From Plantago elongata (lineage: Eukaryota; Streptophyta; Magnoliopsida; Lamiales; Plantaginaceae), in NCBI GenBank assembly GCA_036897095.1, contig JAYMSP010000010.1, forward strand, positions 1 to 64,000: a stretch of DNA of 64,000 bases, given 5' to 3'. How positions within the stretch are numbered: the stretch's first letter is position 1; the number at the start of each line of letters is the position of its first letter. Shown here piece by piece: positions 1 through 11,596 of the stretch. The notes beneath the pieces were generated by a model. It ran no database searches and was not told the DNA's origin. It saw only the letters and a list, made by a program, of their open reading frames with translations. Position numbers and translations under genes: made by a program.

Positions 1-1640
1 GTTTATGTTTTTAATCACTGGAAGTGCTTTCGGATCAAAACCAGAACCCGGGTGACTGCCGTAGTCCCCTGTCATCCAGAAAACATACTTCATTGTCTCC
101 AAGTTCATGTTCCTGACGAATATGTCCTTGACGTAAGCCCCACGTCCTATGGCTGTCTTGATACGGACGGCTGATTCTGAATTAATAGCAGTAATCTCCT
201 CTGCACGAACGTCTTGGATTCCTCCTGACATTTCGCTACCAAGGGCTATTACAGCACTTTTGGGTGAAATACAAGTGAGTTTTTTTATGCTAAGGTGCTG
301 TGTAGGCTTTCCGTATTTTATTCCATATTCGTCCCAACCACTCTTTACAGCTATACAGTCATCTCCAGAGACAATATAGTTGTCGTGTATGCGCGTGTTT
401 ACACACGAATCTGTCCAAGAACAGGTAAAACTTGGATCACAAATTTCTTGTTGAAGATCCATTTTGTCTTTAGGCTGGAAATGAAGTACTGAAATCTAGA
501 AAAAACGGAACAATGCAAAACCTGGATTTATCCCATCTGTATTTGGAACTGTCACCGGCGCAATGATTGTCAGCCTTTCAACAATTACATCCCTGTACAT
601 GTGTCACACAAGATAAAATCGATACAATGAAACATGTCCACAAGTGGTGGTTCTTGGTAAGATATTGAGAATTTTCCTATTTAACTGTCACTCATGTACT
701 ATATATACTGAATCTAACACCTATCAGGGAACTTGAGATACAGATCATGGAAAGTTTTATTGACACGGTACAGGATCACAGAGATTTAAATACCTGCAGT
801 AAACAGGATGGACATGCCATGAAGGAGAATTTGTCAATGTCAAATCAGAAATCTGGACCTGATTTGAGTGCATAAGCTCAATCAAGTAAGGCCGAGAGTT
901 CTTGAGCTTCTTCTGCTTGAATTTCTCCCACCACATCTCGCCTTGTCCGTCAATTGTTCCATTCCCACCTGAAGATCAGTAAGCAAAGAAAATCCTTAAT
1001 TGCAACTTCACTACAATCATATCGTTTTCTGCCTCGGAGGAACTCAAGAACAGTTGGCTGTTGTGAAAATTCCGGGGCTGGCTCTACCTGTAATGACTAC
1101 ATCAGTAAGGTTTGTTCCGAAAATAAGACTGGCGAACCTTTTCCCACCGTCTCTTCCTTGTCCATAAGAAGGCAACGGATCAAGGACCGGATAATCCGCT
1201 TCATCCTGATACTCCCAAAAACACCACAATAAGCATTAGTGTTTCTTTAAACTTTTCACGCAACATAAGATTTTCGACTGGATTGGACAAGGTACAACCT
1301 CAGAGCCAAGAAGAACAGCCTTGTGGTCAATGTAAAGTGTGAAATGGTTACTAATGAGGCTAAATGACCCTGTTAGCCATTTTCCCGGAGGAACAATGAG
1401 TTGTGCACCACCGTCTGAGGCGACCTTGCTCAGGTTAGCTATGGCAGACTTAAATGCAGCAGTGTTTGAGGTTTTCCCATCTCCTACTGCTCCAAAATCT
1501 GTCAAATATGCAGTGTGTTTTCGGCAATTTATCGCCGCGTATTTGACTTTCTGATGTCTCTTGGACATGTGTTCTAAACATCCTGCAGCTACATTGAGGC
1601 AGAATAGTCCCAGAACAAAGCAGATCAAGATCTTCTCCAT
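1..1640 (-). CDS. Polygalacturonase-like GH28 protein, 3' end outside window
   Basis: Likely secreted glycoside hydrolase family 28 enzyme acting on cell-wall pectin. Five exons are visible on the minus strand: 1299-1640, 1088-1205, 794-968, 522-592 and 1-410, all phase-consistent, giving 372 residues before the window edge (full members are about 450-490). A hydrophobic signal peptide (MEKILICFVLGLFCLNVAAG) comes first, then the N-terminal TDFGAVGDGKTSNTAAF motif, then the GH28 motifs VPNTDG and SGDDC and the late motif AVRIK. The usual GHG motif is absent: its place holds SAVIALGSEMSGG, which I recall as normal for one large plant subclade. The ATG at 1640 is chosen because it starts the signal peptide. 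A 5'-UTR intron (about 1644-1858) precedes it. Substrate is not provable from sequence; rhamnogalacturonase-type activity is possible. Confidence 0.9.
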
Positions 1641-1936
1641 AACCTGAGAAATTACCAACCAATGATAGAGTAAAAACTGTCAATTCGAAGAAACATGAAA
1701 ACTGATGATATATTTGTGCAGTAAGAAGCTCTACATTTTACCAACAAATAAAGAGCAAAAGTTGACACTTGAAGAGGCATAAAACTGATGATTTCTGAGC
1801 AAAAAAAACTAAACATTTATACCAACCAAAAAAGAGTGAAAATTTGACAAGTACTCACATGGGATTTCCTGGATGAGAACATTTTCTTGATTGAATGACA
1901 ATTCGAAATGGATGAGACTCTTGTGAAAACTGGAGA

Positions 1937-1944
1937 TATTTATA
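1937..1944 (-). promoter_or_regulatory. TATA box of the polygalacturonase-like gene
   Basis: On the minus strand the bases read TATAAATA. This puts transcription start near 1905, leaving a short first UTR exon that ends at a GTGAGT donor at 1858. Prediction from sequence only. Confidence 0.55.
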
Positions 1945-3084
1945 CAGCAAAGAGTGTAATAAATTGTATTATTGGAATCCAAGAAAATTAAATAAAAAAA
2001 GGATCCTTAAACATTCGCAGTCCATCCAAGTAATGACTGTTTGTGCAAAAATGGATCCATACCACTATGCCTGTTGGGCTGTAACTGCCAATGACGAAAA
2101 AGTAGTAAGAATGATTAATTAATTAGGTAGAAACTTTAATAAAGAAGATTTCCTTTGCTAAAACTTGGATATTTGCCATTATTACTATAATGTTTGACAT
2201 TTTTGTTAGCTTTTCTTCAATAAAATTTGAATATATAGGTAAGTGGTGGAATTGTTTTAATAGTATACAATAGTCAGTGGTGTACATAAAGTTTTTCCCA
2301 CAAGGAGTGGAAATATTTATAATATATAAAGTATCGGATAGATTTATCTTTTTCGAAAATATCATAACTTAGAGTATTTTCTTTGAATTTTTTTCCGTTA
2401 GTACCAGTGTGGTATAATATTACAATTAGCCAAAAAGTATGGCATAGTATTACAATACCAGAATTCAATAATGTTTACATGATGCATTTCATTTTGTCAA
2501 AAATACAAATTTTGTACTAAAACTATATTCCCAATAAAAATTCCCTGTTAAATATTTTATACACGTCTAATATGTGTTTTTATTTATATGCGTTAACTTC
2601 ATTGCGATGAAATATTATTTTGATGACTGCGGATATTCCGAACTCATGTTTCTGAATTTTTCGAGGCATTCTAAAGAGTCGATCGAATACCCATTAGAAC
2701 CCTGTATCGGATGCCATGTTGCTACTCCCAAAATTTAAAACCGGCATTATATATAAGGGATTTCAAGGGGCCAACACTATAGTGATATGGAGGACGTTGT
2801 TCCATCGCAACTTGGCTCGACCTCGTGCTCAGTTCACGGTCTGGATGGCTTGTTAGGAACGCCTTGCTACTAAGGACATATTGCTACGATTTTGCATGAT
2901 TCAAACAACTAGGTGATGTTTTTGCTCGACTGAGACCCTCGAGCACCTGTGCTTCGAATGTGGAGATTCGATGGATACTAAGATACACTCGAGGAAAGGG
3001 ATGGCGTGCGAAAATGGTAAAACTTGCATTCACCGAGACTAAACTGAAGCTATTACATATGCATAGAAAAGAATATCAGTTTCA
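1945..3084. other. Intergenic, no gene seen
   Basis: AT-rich sequence with no ORF of coding character. I searched upstream of the first cystatin-like relic for its missing first exon and did not find it. Confidence 0.6.
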
Positions 3085-3135
3085 TTGACTAATGTGATGA
3101 CCTTGTATTTTCTAACCATTTCTTTTTCTTTTCAG

Positions 3136-3360
3136 GGAACTAGCTATGGTGATGTGCGATTTGTGAAAACTAATGTGACTATTTCTTGTTATCATACCTA
3201 CTACCTGACCTTCACTGCAACCGAGGTGGGTATGGATGCTGCTGGAAGCGATAATAACATTGATGCTCGCAAGACCTTTCAAGCTTTAATGTGGGTCAAC
3301 ATGATTTGTCGTGATAAGGATCCCGAAGTTGAATTTTGCAGGCTTAAACCCACGTACTAA
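3136..3360 (+). pseudogene. Cystatin-like gene relic, copy 1 (last exon only)
   Basis: An open exon begins right after a TTTCTTTTCAG acceptor with GTSYGDVRFVKTNVTISC and runs to YYLTFTATEVGMDAAG, then ARKTFQALMW and finally EVEFCRLKPTY and a stop. The pattern (aromatic LTF strand, ARTFQA-like strand, VEFCRLKP end) is that of plant cystatin/monellin-fold proteins of unknown function, not of classic phytocystatins: I see no QxVxG loop. No matching first exon lies upstream within 1 kb, although copy 2 has one. It could be a functional last exon of a gene whose first exon I missed, but a relic is likelier. Confidence 0.5.
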
Positions 3361-4202
3361 TCACGTCTTACAGGTAGTATAGTACCGTTGCTCAATGTTA
3401 GGTGCATAATATCGCAGAGGTATTTTGGCTTGTTAGGCCTGTTTGTTACATTTCTACAAGACTGGCAACATCCGGATCAAATGTATAGATTGATATGTGC
3501 TACTTAGTAATGAAACGATTGATGTATCTCATATTCTCATGACATTAGCTTCGAGTAATTCGTTGTTTATGTTTGTGAACAATTACAAATCTTGCAGCAG
3601 ACTTCTCCCAGTCAAGTTAACAAACCTTGTCCGGATCTACCTGAGTTACGACTTACAGCTGATCACTTCAATGTAATGTAGATTCGATCTCTGAATTTGT
3701 TCTGGAATCTGGATAAACACGGCTTGGAAGATCTATTCCTGTTTTAAATTTAAATCATAATTGCTCAAATGAGAATGAAGTTTCTTTGTCCTTTTTCTTT
3801 ATTTTAAAATGCAAACATTTGTTGATATAATGCATTTGTACCAAGTACACAAGCATGTCTATACAACTAGATCACAAAAGCGAACTAAACTAGATGCCAA
3901 ACAATCAATTCAAATCACAACTAAGATGTGTGTTTCTAGTGATCTAGTCCCAAATCAAATCTTAGTCTCAACTTTCAAGTGGAAAATCGCAACTAAGTTG
4001 TATGCCGAAAACATTCACTGTACAGCAGTTCCTACATTTCCAAGCTAAGACAAATTCCACTTGGTTTTCTTCATCTTGATTCGGTCCAACAAACGACTAA
4101 TGATAATTGCGATACAATCAATCTTTAGTACGGTCAATTAATTTAAGATGTAGTTACATAATACACCATAAACGACTAATGTAATTCCACATAATATTCT
4201 TA
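3361..4202. other. Spacer between the two cystatin-like relics
   Basis: No coding sequence recognised. The downstream flanks of the two relics share words such as TTGATATGTGCTACTTA (near 3490 and 4758), so the duplication extended past the stop codons. Confidence 0.5.
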
Positions 4203-4594
4203 CAGACTTTAAGAGGCCTGATGCCTATTACATTGACCTGGCTGAGTGGGCTATTGAGGACTACAATGAGAAAAATGTGTGTATATTGAATACATCTCTA
4301 TTTCTTTAAGTCCGACTCACTCAACAACGACTCCATTTGCTTCTTTCTTTAACTACTCCATGTTTAACTCCTAGTATTTTCTTTTCAGGGAACTAGCTAT
4401 GGTGATGTGCAATTTGTGAAAACTAATGTCACTGTTACTGCCTGACCTTCACCACAATCAATGTGGGTATGGAAGCTGCTGGAAGCGATGATAACGTTGA
4501 TGCTCGCAAGACCTTTCAATCTGTAATACTGGTCGACATGATTAGAGATTATGTGGATCCCGAAGTCCATTTTTGTAGGCTTAAACCTACGTAA
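4203..4594 (+). pseudogene. Cystatin-like gene relic, copy 2 (two exons, broken)
   Basis: The first exon piece (about 4206-4277) reads DFKRPDAYYIDLAEWAIEDY, matching the alpha-helix start of cystatin-fold proteins. After a short intron the second exon starts at the same acceptor context as copy 1 (4389) with GTSYGDVQFVKTNVTV. Compared with copy 1, about 17 bases are missing just after that point, which shifts the frame into a stop; the remainder (ARKTFQS and the EVHFCRLKPT-like end, in a displaced frame) is still readable. The two copies are roughly 1.25 kb apart in the same orientation, so they arose by tandem duplication. Confidence 0.6.
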
Positions 4595-4631
4595 CTGATC
4601 ATGTCTCACTCAAGGTATTTTATTTTATTTT

Positions 4632-4660
4632 TGCTGCTGCTGCTGCTGCTTGCTGCTGCT
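4632..4660. repeat. (GCT)n microsatellite
   Basis: About nine GCT units with one interruption lie directly downstream of the second cystatin-like relic. Confidence 0.9.
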
Positions 4661-6540
4661 ACCTAATAGATGCGTAATATTTTTTCTGGCACTTTATGGT
4701 GTGCAAAGTGCCTGTTTGTTCCATGTCTATGTACAAGACCAACAGCATCCGGATGCTTGATATGTGCTACTTAAAAATTGAAAGATTGATACATCTCATG
4801 AAATTTAAATTGCATATATGGAATGATTGACAAATGAGGAAAGTAGATATTAAGCATGACCATCAAATTAGGAAGGGCCAATACATGAGATATGAGGCTG
4901 GATACCGGCACGTGAACGACAAATATAGTATCTCTTTTAATACTAATGTAGATATGGGTTCAAATTTGAAAACCGACTTTTCTTCTTACCATTTTCTTTC
5001 ATAAATTGGACCTTGCCTCTTTGTTGTTCTGGTTGAGATCGACCCATATTACCCTATTTCTTTCCTTGCTGCTGGTTTTGTGATTTAGGATTGGATGATT
5101 GGAAATATGATAGCAGTCCCTTATACCCATAACTCTGCTATGGGTACAATAGAGGTTGAAGACAATTGAGATGTTAAAGTAAAAATAAAAAGATTTCTCT
5201 AAAATTGTTTAGGACAGTTGGGAGTATATAGATCACAGTATAGTATAGTCTCACGTTGTAATTCCTGTTCTGGTGAGGTTTTCGAATATACTTGCTTGTA
5301 ATTCATCAAGGATAACTATTTAATCATCGTTATTTCGCTTGTTTCTTTTCCTTCTTTCCTTAAATAATGGGAAATAAAACTAATACTAGCAAAGCAGTAC
5401 GTACATATCCAGTTTGATGGGAGTTTAGTATATGTTACCATGCTAATCATTTGTTGTGTTGTCTTCTTATATTGGATGCTCAGTTTCGAACATATCTACC
5501 AAGGCCGGAGTACCAATTTGGGACTTGAAGATCAAAAAAATATGGTGATGCATGCATCTTATCAGTCCAGAGTACCATCAAAAGTGGACACAACATTATA
5601 TTGTTACTTCCACGATGAGATGCAACCTTATTTCACTTATGCAATTTGTGTATTACTCCGATTATTGCAGTTTGTTGTACACGGTTGCATTTGTTTGACT
5701 CATGAGCTTGTGACTAAATGACTTAAGGATAGATTGCGGTACGCGGTATTTATTTACCGTTCAATAATGTGTCCGAGGAGGTTCGAGATCGTTATATTAT
5801 TCTTCATAATTGATTTAAATGATTAAGTTTCACAAGCCTGTAGAATTTTGAGCATGTAAATCTGATGAAATTTGCGGCGTTTAAGTTCTTTATCCTTTAC
5901 TTCCCCCTTCTGTGGGCTGAGTGACCTATATATTGGATTTGTTAGCTGGTTTATAAATCCCTCGTCATGACCACATGCATCAACTTTGTTAAACTAGTCC
6001 AAGTCCAGTGTCTTAGCCTCGGGATCCATAACGGCCCTAATGTCCACATACAATGTTCTAGACATTCTTCATAACAATTTATTACGACTTGAGATTAATT
6101 TGTGTTCTGATGTACTATATTAGTTCTCGACTAAAAAAATTGTGACTGAGAAGAATGTCCATAGAAAATTCTGAACTGTGCCTTTCTGCAGCTGTCTCAT
6201 GAAAATACCAGATCTCAACAGAACATATGTATAGTGGAAAAAGTTTGATAACATAACCTAATTACATTGAATTCCCTTCTGCTGGGAACTGGACCACTGC
6301 GCAGATGGGCAGTACTTTTGCAAACATAAATGGAACTACACAAGGTCACAAACCAAACGCTTGAAATCAGCAATCAATCCTTCTCATAGGAAGAAATAAC
6401 TACTTTTTCGATAAACTACTCAACTATGTACATAAACACTGAAAGTCACATATTATCCGTTCACGTGTATTCCAGTATAAATGTCATTTTATTTTTTATT
6501 TAATATATTATAACTTACATTCATTTGAACTTAACTTCTA
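4661..6540. other. Intergenic, no gene seen
   Basis: Contains a 93-codon open frame near 5440-5721, but it has no recognisable domain and no supporting splice context, so I do not annotate it. Confidence 0.6.
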
Positions 6541-6724
6541 CTCTTTCCGTCTCATAACAAATGTACATTTGTTTTTAGGCACGGAGTTTAATATGCATTG
6601 TAAAATGTTGGGGACAAATGTTATGGGGTGTAAATGGATTTAAAATGTTGTCAAATAGAAACAATATATTTGTACCGGACGTATATAAAAGGAATACAAG
6701 ACATTTGATCTGAGACGTAGGGAG
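6541..6724. mobile_element. Stowaway-type MITE
   Basis: The element starts CTCTTTCCGTCTC and ends GAGACGTAGGGAG, so the ends are inverted copies of the CTCCCTCCGTCCC-like Stowaway terminus. A TA dinucleotide flanks each end (6539-6540 and 6725-6726), the target duplication of Tc1/Mariner elements. It is 184 bp, has no coding capacity and carries an inner TATATAAAA-like stretch. Confidence 0.85.
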
Positions 6725-7292
6725 TAGTATTTTGTCCCGCACATACACTTCATTTAGAATACTTAAAATTTAAATTCGTAATTTTACCTTGAAGTACTTA
6801 TTAGATCGAATGAACTTATTCGATTTAATCAAATTGTTTTGTTAGATCCAGATTAATCTCGATCCAAGTCAAATTCTCAATAAATGTGATAAACTATTCA
6901 ACTAATAAAAATATCTAATTTTCATATTTAAAATATATTATTCGAGACACAGTGAGTTACTAACAGTATACAAAATATAAAAATCTTGTTCGTTAGCACT
7001 TGAAAGGAAGATGTCGTGGCCAATTTAACGCGGCTGAATTTGGTCTGCCTGGTTGGATGTTGTGGATAGTACTGGTCCAATGTAGTCTTTTTAATGATTT
7101 GACTCCCAGATATCCACATGGCCCTTTAATTTATTTGTTATTTTACCTTATTGATGATGATAAATTAGATTAAAATGTGATTGCTGGACATGATATGTGT
7201 AAGCTTCTCGATGACAACTCAATAGCTATACAATCTCCACAAACAAATTCTATTATAATTCATCATATTGATATTTTTGTACAACCGATGAA
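6725..7292. other. Intergenic, no gene seen
   Basis: AT-rich, with only short shadow ORFs. Confidence 0.6.
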
Positions 7293-7744
7293 GCTTCGTT
7301 TGGTTTGTCGGGAGTTGGACTTCGTTTTAGGGTTAAAAACATAAATTCGAATTTCATTTTTAGGTTTTAGAGTTGTGTCTTTGAGCTTCATTTCCGATTT
7401 GGTACACAATTTTGACAAAAGCTTGAATTGGATTTGGTCCAAGTCCATTTTGTATTGTTGGTTGTTTGGTTTGGTGAATTTGGGGTTGGAGAATTATTTG
7501 CAATTTCATGTCTTGTGGTCCAAAGAGAACAGTAACATGGGCCACCAAAATGATGGATGCACATGAATTTTGTGATGTAACATTATTTCGACGCCACGTA
7601 AACGAAACCAACCAATCACGTTGTTGTCCGAGTCCAAATCCAGGGCAGCTAGCCCCTCCAAATCCCACTGCAAAATGCGAAACAAATCGAAAGTTTGGAA
7701 CTGAAAACCTCTTTAAGGTCGGGATTTAACGAACCAAACGAAGC
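7293..7744. mobile_element. Putative non-autonomous TIR element
   Basis: Left end GCTTCGTTTGGTTTGTCGGG and the reverse complement of the right end GCTTCGTTTGGTTCGTTAAA share a 14-base start. The bases ATGA occur next to both ends, which may be a short target duplication, but it is not decisive. Length is about 452 bp with no coding domain. The superfamily (hAT, Harbinger or other) cannot be settled from the termini. Confidence 0.6.
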
Positions 7745-9018
7745 ATGACGGTTTGTAATAACATCCTACTTGTTTATGTAGTTAATTAATTAATCGGATT
7801 ATTTCATTCTTCATAAGCTCATCTTATATGAATTTAGACTCGATCACTTAATGTTACAAAATCAGTCAAAATGTGTTATTTGTAAAATATTATTCAGTTG
7901 TTACGTATTTGATTTAAAATCACTCAAAAAAATTTAAAAGGATATATAAAGTATCAGATTTCACAACTTATCACTTAAACGTCTAATTTTTTTTTATCTC
8001 AATGATAACTATGCTAATTAGTGCAGCTTTATCATGTAACTACGTATATTTTGATCTATTTATTCGTGTGATCGGATTGTTTACGACGACGATAAGCTAA
8101 TGACTGGGCCTGGTACCCATAAAAGTTTGCCTCTAAAGTCACCAATAGGTAATTATGTATATATCTTCGATGGTCTTAATCAATTCACATTCACGAAGAA
8201 CTAAAATTTATCGTGTAAAGAATTCGTAATGTGAGTCATATGTACACACTTACATTGTACATTTTAACTTTGAAAAGTAATTTTATAATGATTTTAAAAT
8301 TAAACGTGATTACTCGTAAATCTTAAAAATTATTGAAATTGAAATTTAATGGTGGAGGTTTTCCTGTGTGTTCAATAGATAAAGATTAATGAATTATTAA
8401 TTATTAGTGTCTCACCATACAGTCAATATGTATGGAGTAATCTCCACCTAACTTTCATCATTTTAGGCTAATCCTATCCATTTTGACGCTTTTTATCATT
8501 AATTTTCTAATATTTTCAGTTTAATGAATTTTTTTAAATAAAAAATTTGTTACGTGATTTTTAAATCAAGCTAGCTAGCTTTCAGTTAGTTTTGTTAAAA
8601 GTAATATTTTAGTAAGGCAAATGAAAAATTTTGAGCAAAATTCTTATATCGAGAGCAAACTAATTTATTTTACAATTCTACCCTTTTAATTAAATGTTCA
8701 TCATGCTTTTCCATATTAACATCTCTCTTTTCTCTATCATTCTTTCACCAATTCTTGATAATTAAATCCAGTAACAAACTCATTAAAGTATTTTACCAGT
8801 AGTTTTTTCGTGATATATGTTTTGACTGCTGCATCTACATACATTTGTACTATATGACATTAATAATAACCATCTTGTTACGCAAGGAGTATTATTTTAC
8901 TTGCTTTTTTCATTATTTTCCGTATAAAACTATGCTTTGATTGTTGTTGTTAAGTGAGAAAATGTGAGAAGAAAGATGAATTATGTTAATTAATACAGGG
9001 GCTAGTATAGAAAATTAA
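7745..9018. other. Intergenic, no gene seen
   Basis: Very AT-rich; no coding sequence or clear repeat recognised. Confidence 0.6.
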
Positions 9019-9175
9019 GGGTTTGATTAACATAACATTTAAATTGTTCAATTTAACTTGATGAACAGTAATTTGACCTAAAATATATTTTAAATATTCC
9101 ATTTAAATTCATCTAAACACAATTTTATCAAAATCTCATTCAAATGAATATTTGAGTGCCATGTCAATCAACCAC
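9019..9175. mobile_element. TWA-MITE copy 1 (Harbinger/Tourist-like)
   Basis: A 157-bp element, GGGTTTGATTAACATA to TGTCAATCAACCAC, flanked by TAA on both sides (9016-9018 and 9176-9178). The reverse complement aligns along its whole length with the element at 31743-31891, including the shared core TATTTTAGGTCAAA. The 3-bp TWA duplication suggests the PIF/Harbinger group. It sits about 100 bp upstream of the TATA box of the beta-carotene hydroxylase gene. Confidence 0.75.
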
Positions 9176-9273
9176 TAAATAGACTTGTTTTAATATGGAA
9201 TTTTGCTCCCAATTAACATTTTGTTCCTTCACGAATCCCCAGAAATTTATATCTTTTTTCTATTATGGACTAG

Positions 9274-9281
9274 TATAAATA
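9274..9281 (+). promoter_or_regulatory. TATA box of the beta-carotene hydroxylase gene
   Basis: TATAAATA lies about 160 bp before the ATG, with a CA-rich leader between, as expected for a plant promoter. Confidence 0.65.
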
Positions 9282-9440
9282 GCCCAAAGGTTTGCACAAA
9301 ACACCACTAGTGCACAAACACATGACACCCTGATGTGTAAATGTAAGGCCTAACTGACTCAATTCAAACACCAACAATAAATTCAAACACCACCAAAATC
9401 CCCTTTCCTCCACCTCTTCTCCGCCGCAAAACCACCGTCA

Positions 9441-11596
9441 ATGGCCGCCGTAATCTCCTCACCAATCCTCGTCCACTGTAATCTCATCCCATTCTCTTCC
9501 ACCCGCTCCAAATCGCCCAATTCACTACCTCAAAACTCAGTTTCAAAGCTCTGCAGCTTCAATTTGCTCACAAGGAGCTACAATCGTAACCGTACGGTCT
9601 GTTTCGTGGTGAAGGATGAGAAAATCAGTGAATCGGAAGATGAAATTGCGGATGTGATTGATTCTACGGCGGCGCGTGTGGCGGAGAAAGTGGCGAGGAA
9701 GAAGTCGGAGAGGGCGACTTATCTGGTTGCGGCGGTTATGTCGAGCTTGGGGATCAGTTCTATGGCGGTTTTAGCTGTTTACTATCGATTCTCCTGGCAA
9801 ATGGAGGTATGGTTGTCATTTTTTATAGTTATAAAAAGATAATGAGCTTTGACAAACCACGTGACCGAGATATTATCATTAATTGATGTTCAACTTATAA
9901 GTTGACCTTAAGTAATGTAGGTAATTAGAAAATTGGTTTAAATCTTGTTCATCATGCAGGGTGGGGAGATACCTTATGCAGAAATGTTCTTCACATTTGC
10001 TCTCGCTTTTGGTGCTGCTGTAAGTTGTAAAGTTAATTTTGCTTCTGTAAATCGATTTTCTTGCCGCTCAATTCATCTTATAAGTCTCGAGTCATTTTAA
10101 GTTTACACGTTTAGAAATGCATATGAGACGATATTATAAGTCTATTCGTAAAAGTAACTTTCTTAAAAATTTAGACCACTTTATTGGTAAATATTTATTC
10201 AACTACCACAATATACCATCCTTTCGTATTAGATTAAATGTCACATTGATTACGAACTTGGTTGGTCGAAGGAATATTTGCCAGCAGTGCCTTTTTTTAC
10301 AAGGCGGCGGCAATCCCATGTTCTTGAGTTGCGAATTTGCAATTTGTTTTCTTTCCGTTCCGACATAGCATGTCACTTTCTTACTTTTCTTTTCTAAGTA
10401 CTATATTGATGCCTAATTTTCCGAATAAAAAAAAATTCAGGTTGGAATGGAGTATTGGGCGAGATGGGCCCATAAGGCGCTTTGGCACGCATCTTTATGG
10501 AACATGCATGAGGTTTGTTTGTTCATCTAATTTAATCCGTTTATGTTTGAGTTTTTTTCATTTTTGTCACTTGTCAGTCTCATCTTATTTTACATTTTAT
10601 ATGTTACGTATACAATTCAATATGAAATGAAAACGGGAGTGTATTATACTGGATTATACCTATATTGTTACTGGTGTTATATGATGAATTGTCCCTGTGA
10701 AAGTGTCCAGATATTTATTTATTCTTGTAGTAATAAATGAGTACAATGAACCAAGATTTCCTGGACCCTTGTTCTCTTGTTGTGGTCACCTAAAAGTCAA
10801 GTTTGTCTGAAACCTCGGCGAATTTGTCAATTAAATATTTGTTGGGGTATTATTTTCTTTTTTAATTTATTTTGGTTTAATTGCAGTCTCATCATAAACC
10901 AAGAGAAGGTCCATTTGAGCTAAATGACATATTTGCGATAATTAACGCTGTTCCGGCAATTGCCCTTCTCTACTATGGTTCCTTGTACAAAGGCCTTGTC
11001 CCTGGTCTCTGCTTTGGTGCTGTAAGTACTTACATTTTCCTCGTTCCATTCGCCTTCCGTCCTCAAACGGGGTCATTTTCTACTACGTGTGTGCATAGTC
11101 CCTCATCGCAAGCATTACTAAACAATATTTCCGGTTTTATTATTTGATGCAGGGTCTTGGAATAACGGTGTTTGGAATGGCTTACATGTTCGTCCACGAT
11201 GGGCTCGTCCACAGGAGATTTCCTGTAGGGCCTATCGCGGATGTACCATATCTTAGAAAAGTTGCATCAGCTCATCAGGTATTATTTGTTGGCGAATAAT
11301 TGCAACATGTTATATACAATTGTAATCGTATTAATTGTTGATGTCCGACAATTCCAGCTGCATCATTCGGAGAAGTTCGACGGGGTTCCCTATGGACTGT
11401 TCCTTGGACCTAAGGTTTGTGCATTGTATATATATACTCCAGTTTTGATGAATTTAAGGAAAGTTAACTTCTATTCTCATTTTTAAGTTTCTGTCTGATT
11501 ATGTTGTAGGAACTTGAAGAAGTTGGAGGGCTAGAAGAGCTAGATAGGGAAATCAGTAGAAGAATCAAGTTGTATAAAAATTCGGATAAATCTTGA
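9441..11596 (+). CDS. BCH: Beta-carotene 3-hydroxylase, chloroplast
   Basis: Non-haem di-iron enzyme that hydroxylates the beta-rings of beta-carotene to give beta-cryptoxanthin and zeaxanthin in plastid membranes. Seven exons, all joined in phase 0: 9441-9806, 9960-10019, 10441-10512, 10887-11021, 11153-11278, 11358-11414, 11510-11596; 300 residues, normal for the family. A Ser/Arg-rich transit peptide covers roughly residues 1-55. The iron-binding histidine motifs are all present: HKALWH (153-158), HESHH (165-169), HDGLVH (226-231) and HQLHH (252-256). Hydrophobic segments lie near 98-118 and 125-145 and in the FAIINAVPAIALLYYG stretch. The first ATG gives the transit peptide. Plants often carry two paralogues; which one this is cannot be told. 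Confidence 0.96.

Noticed and set aside
5440-5721. 93-codon plus-strand open frame
   Set aside because: Hydrophobic by composition at its start, no domain, no splice signals and no similarity I recognise; most likely chance.
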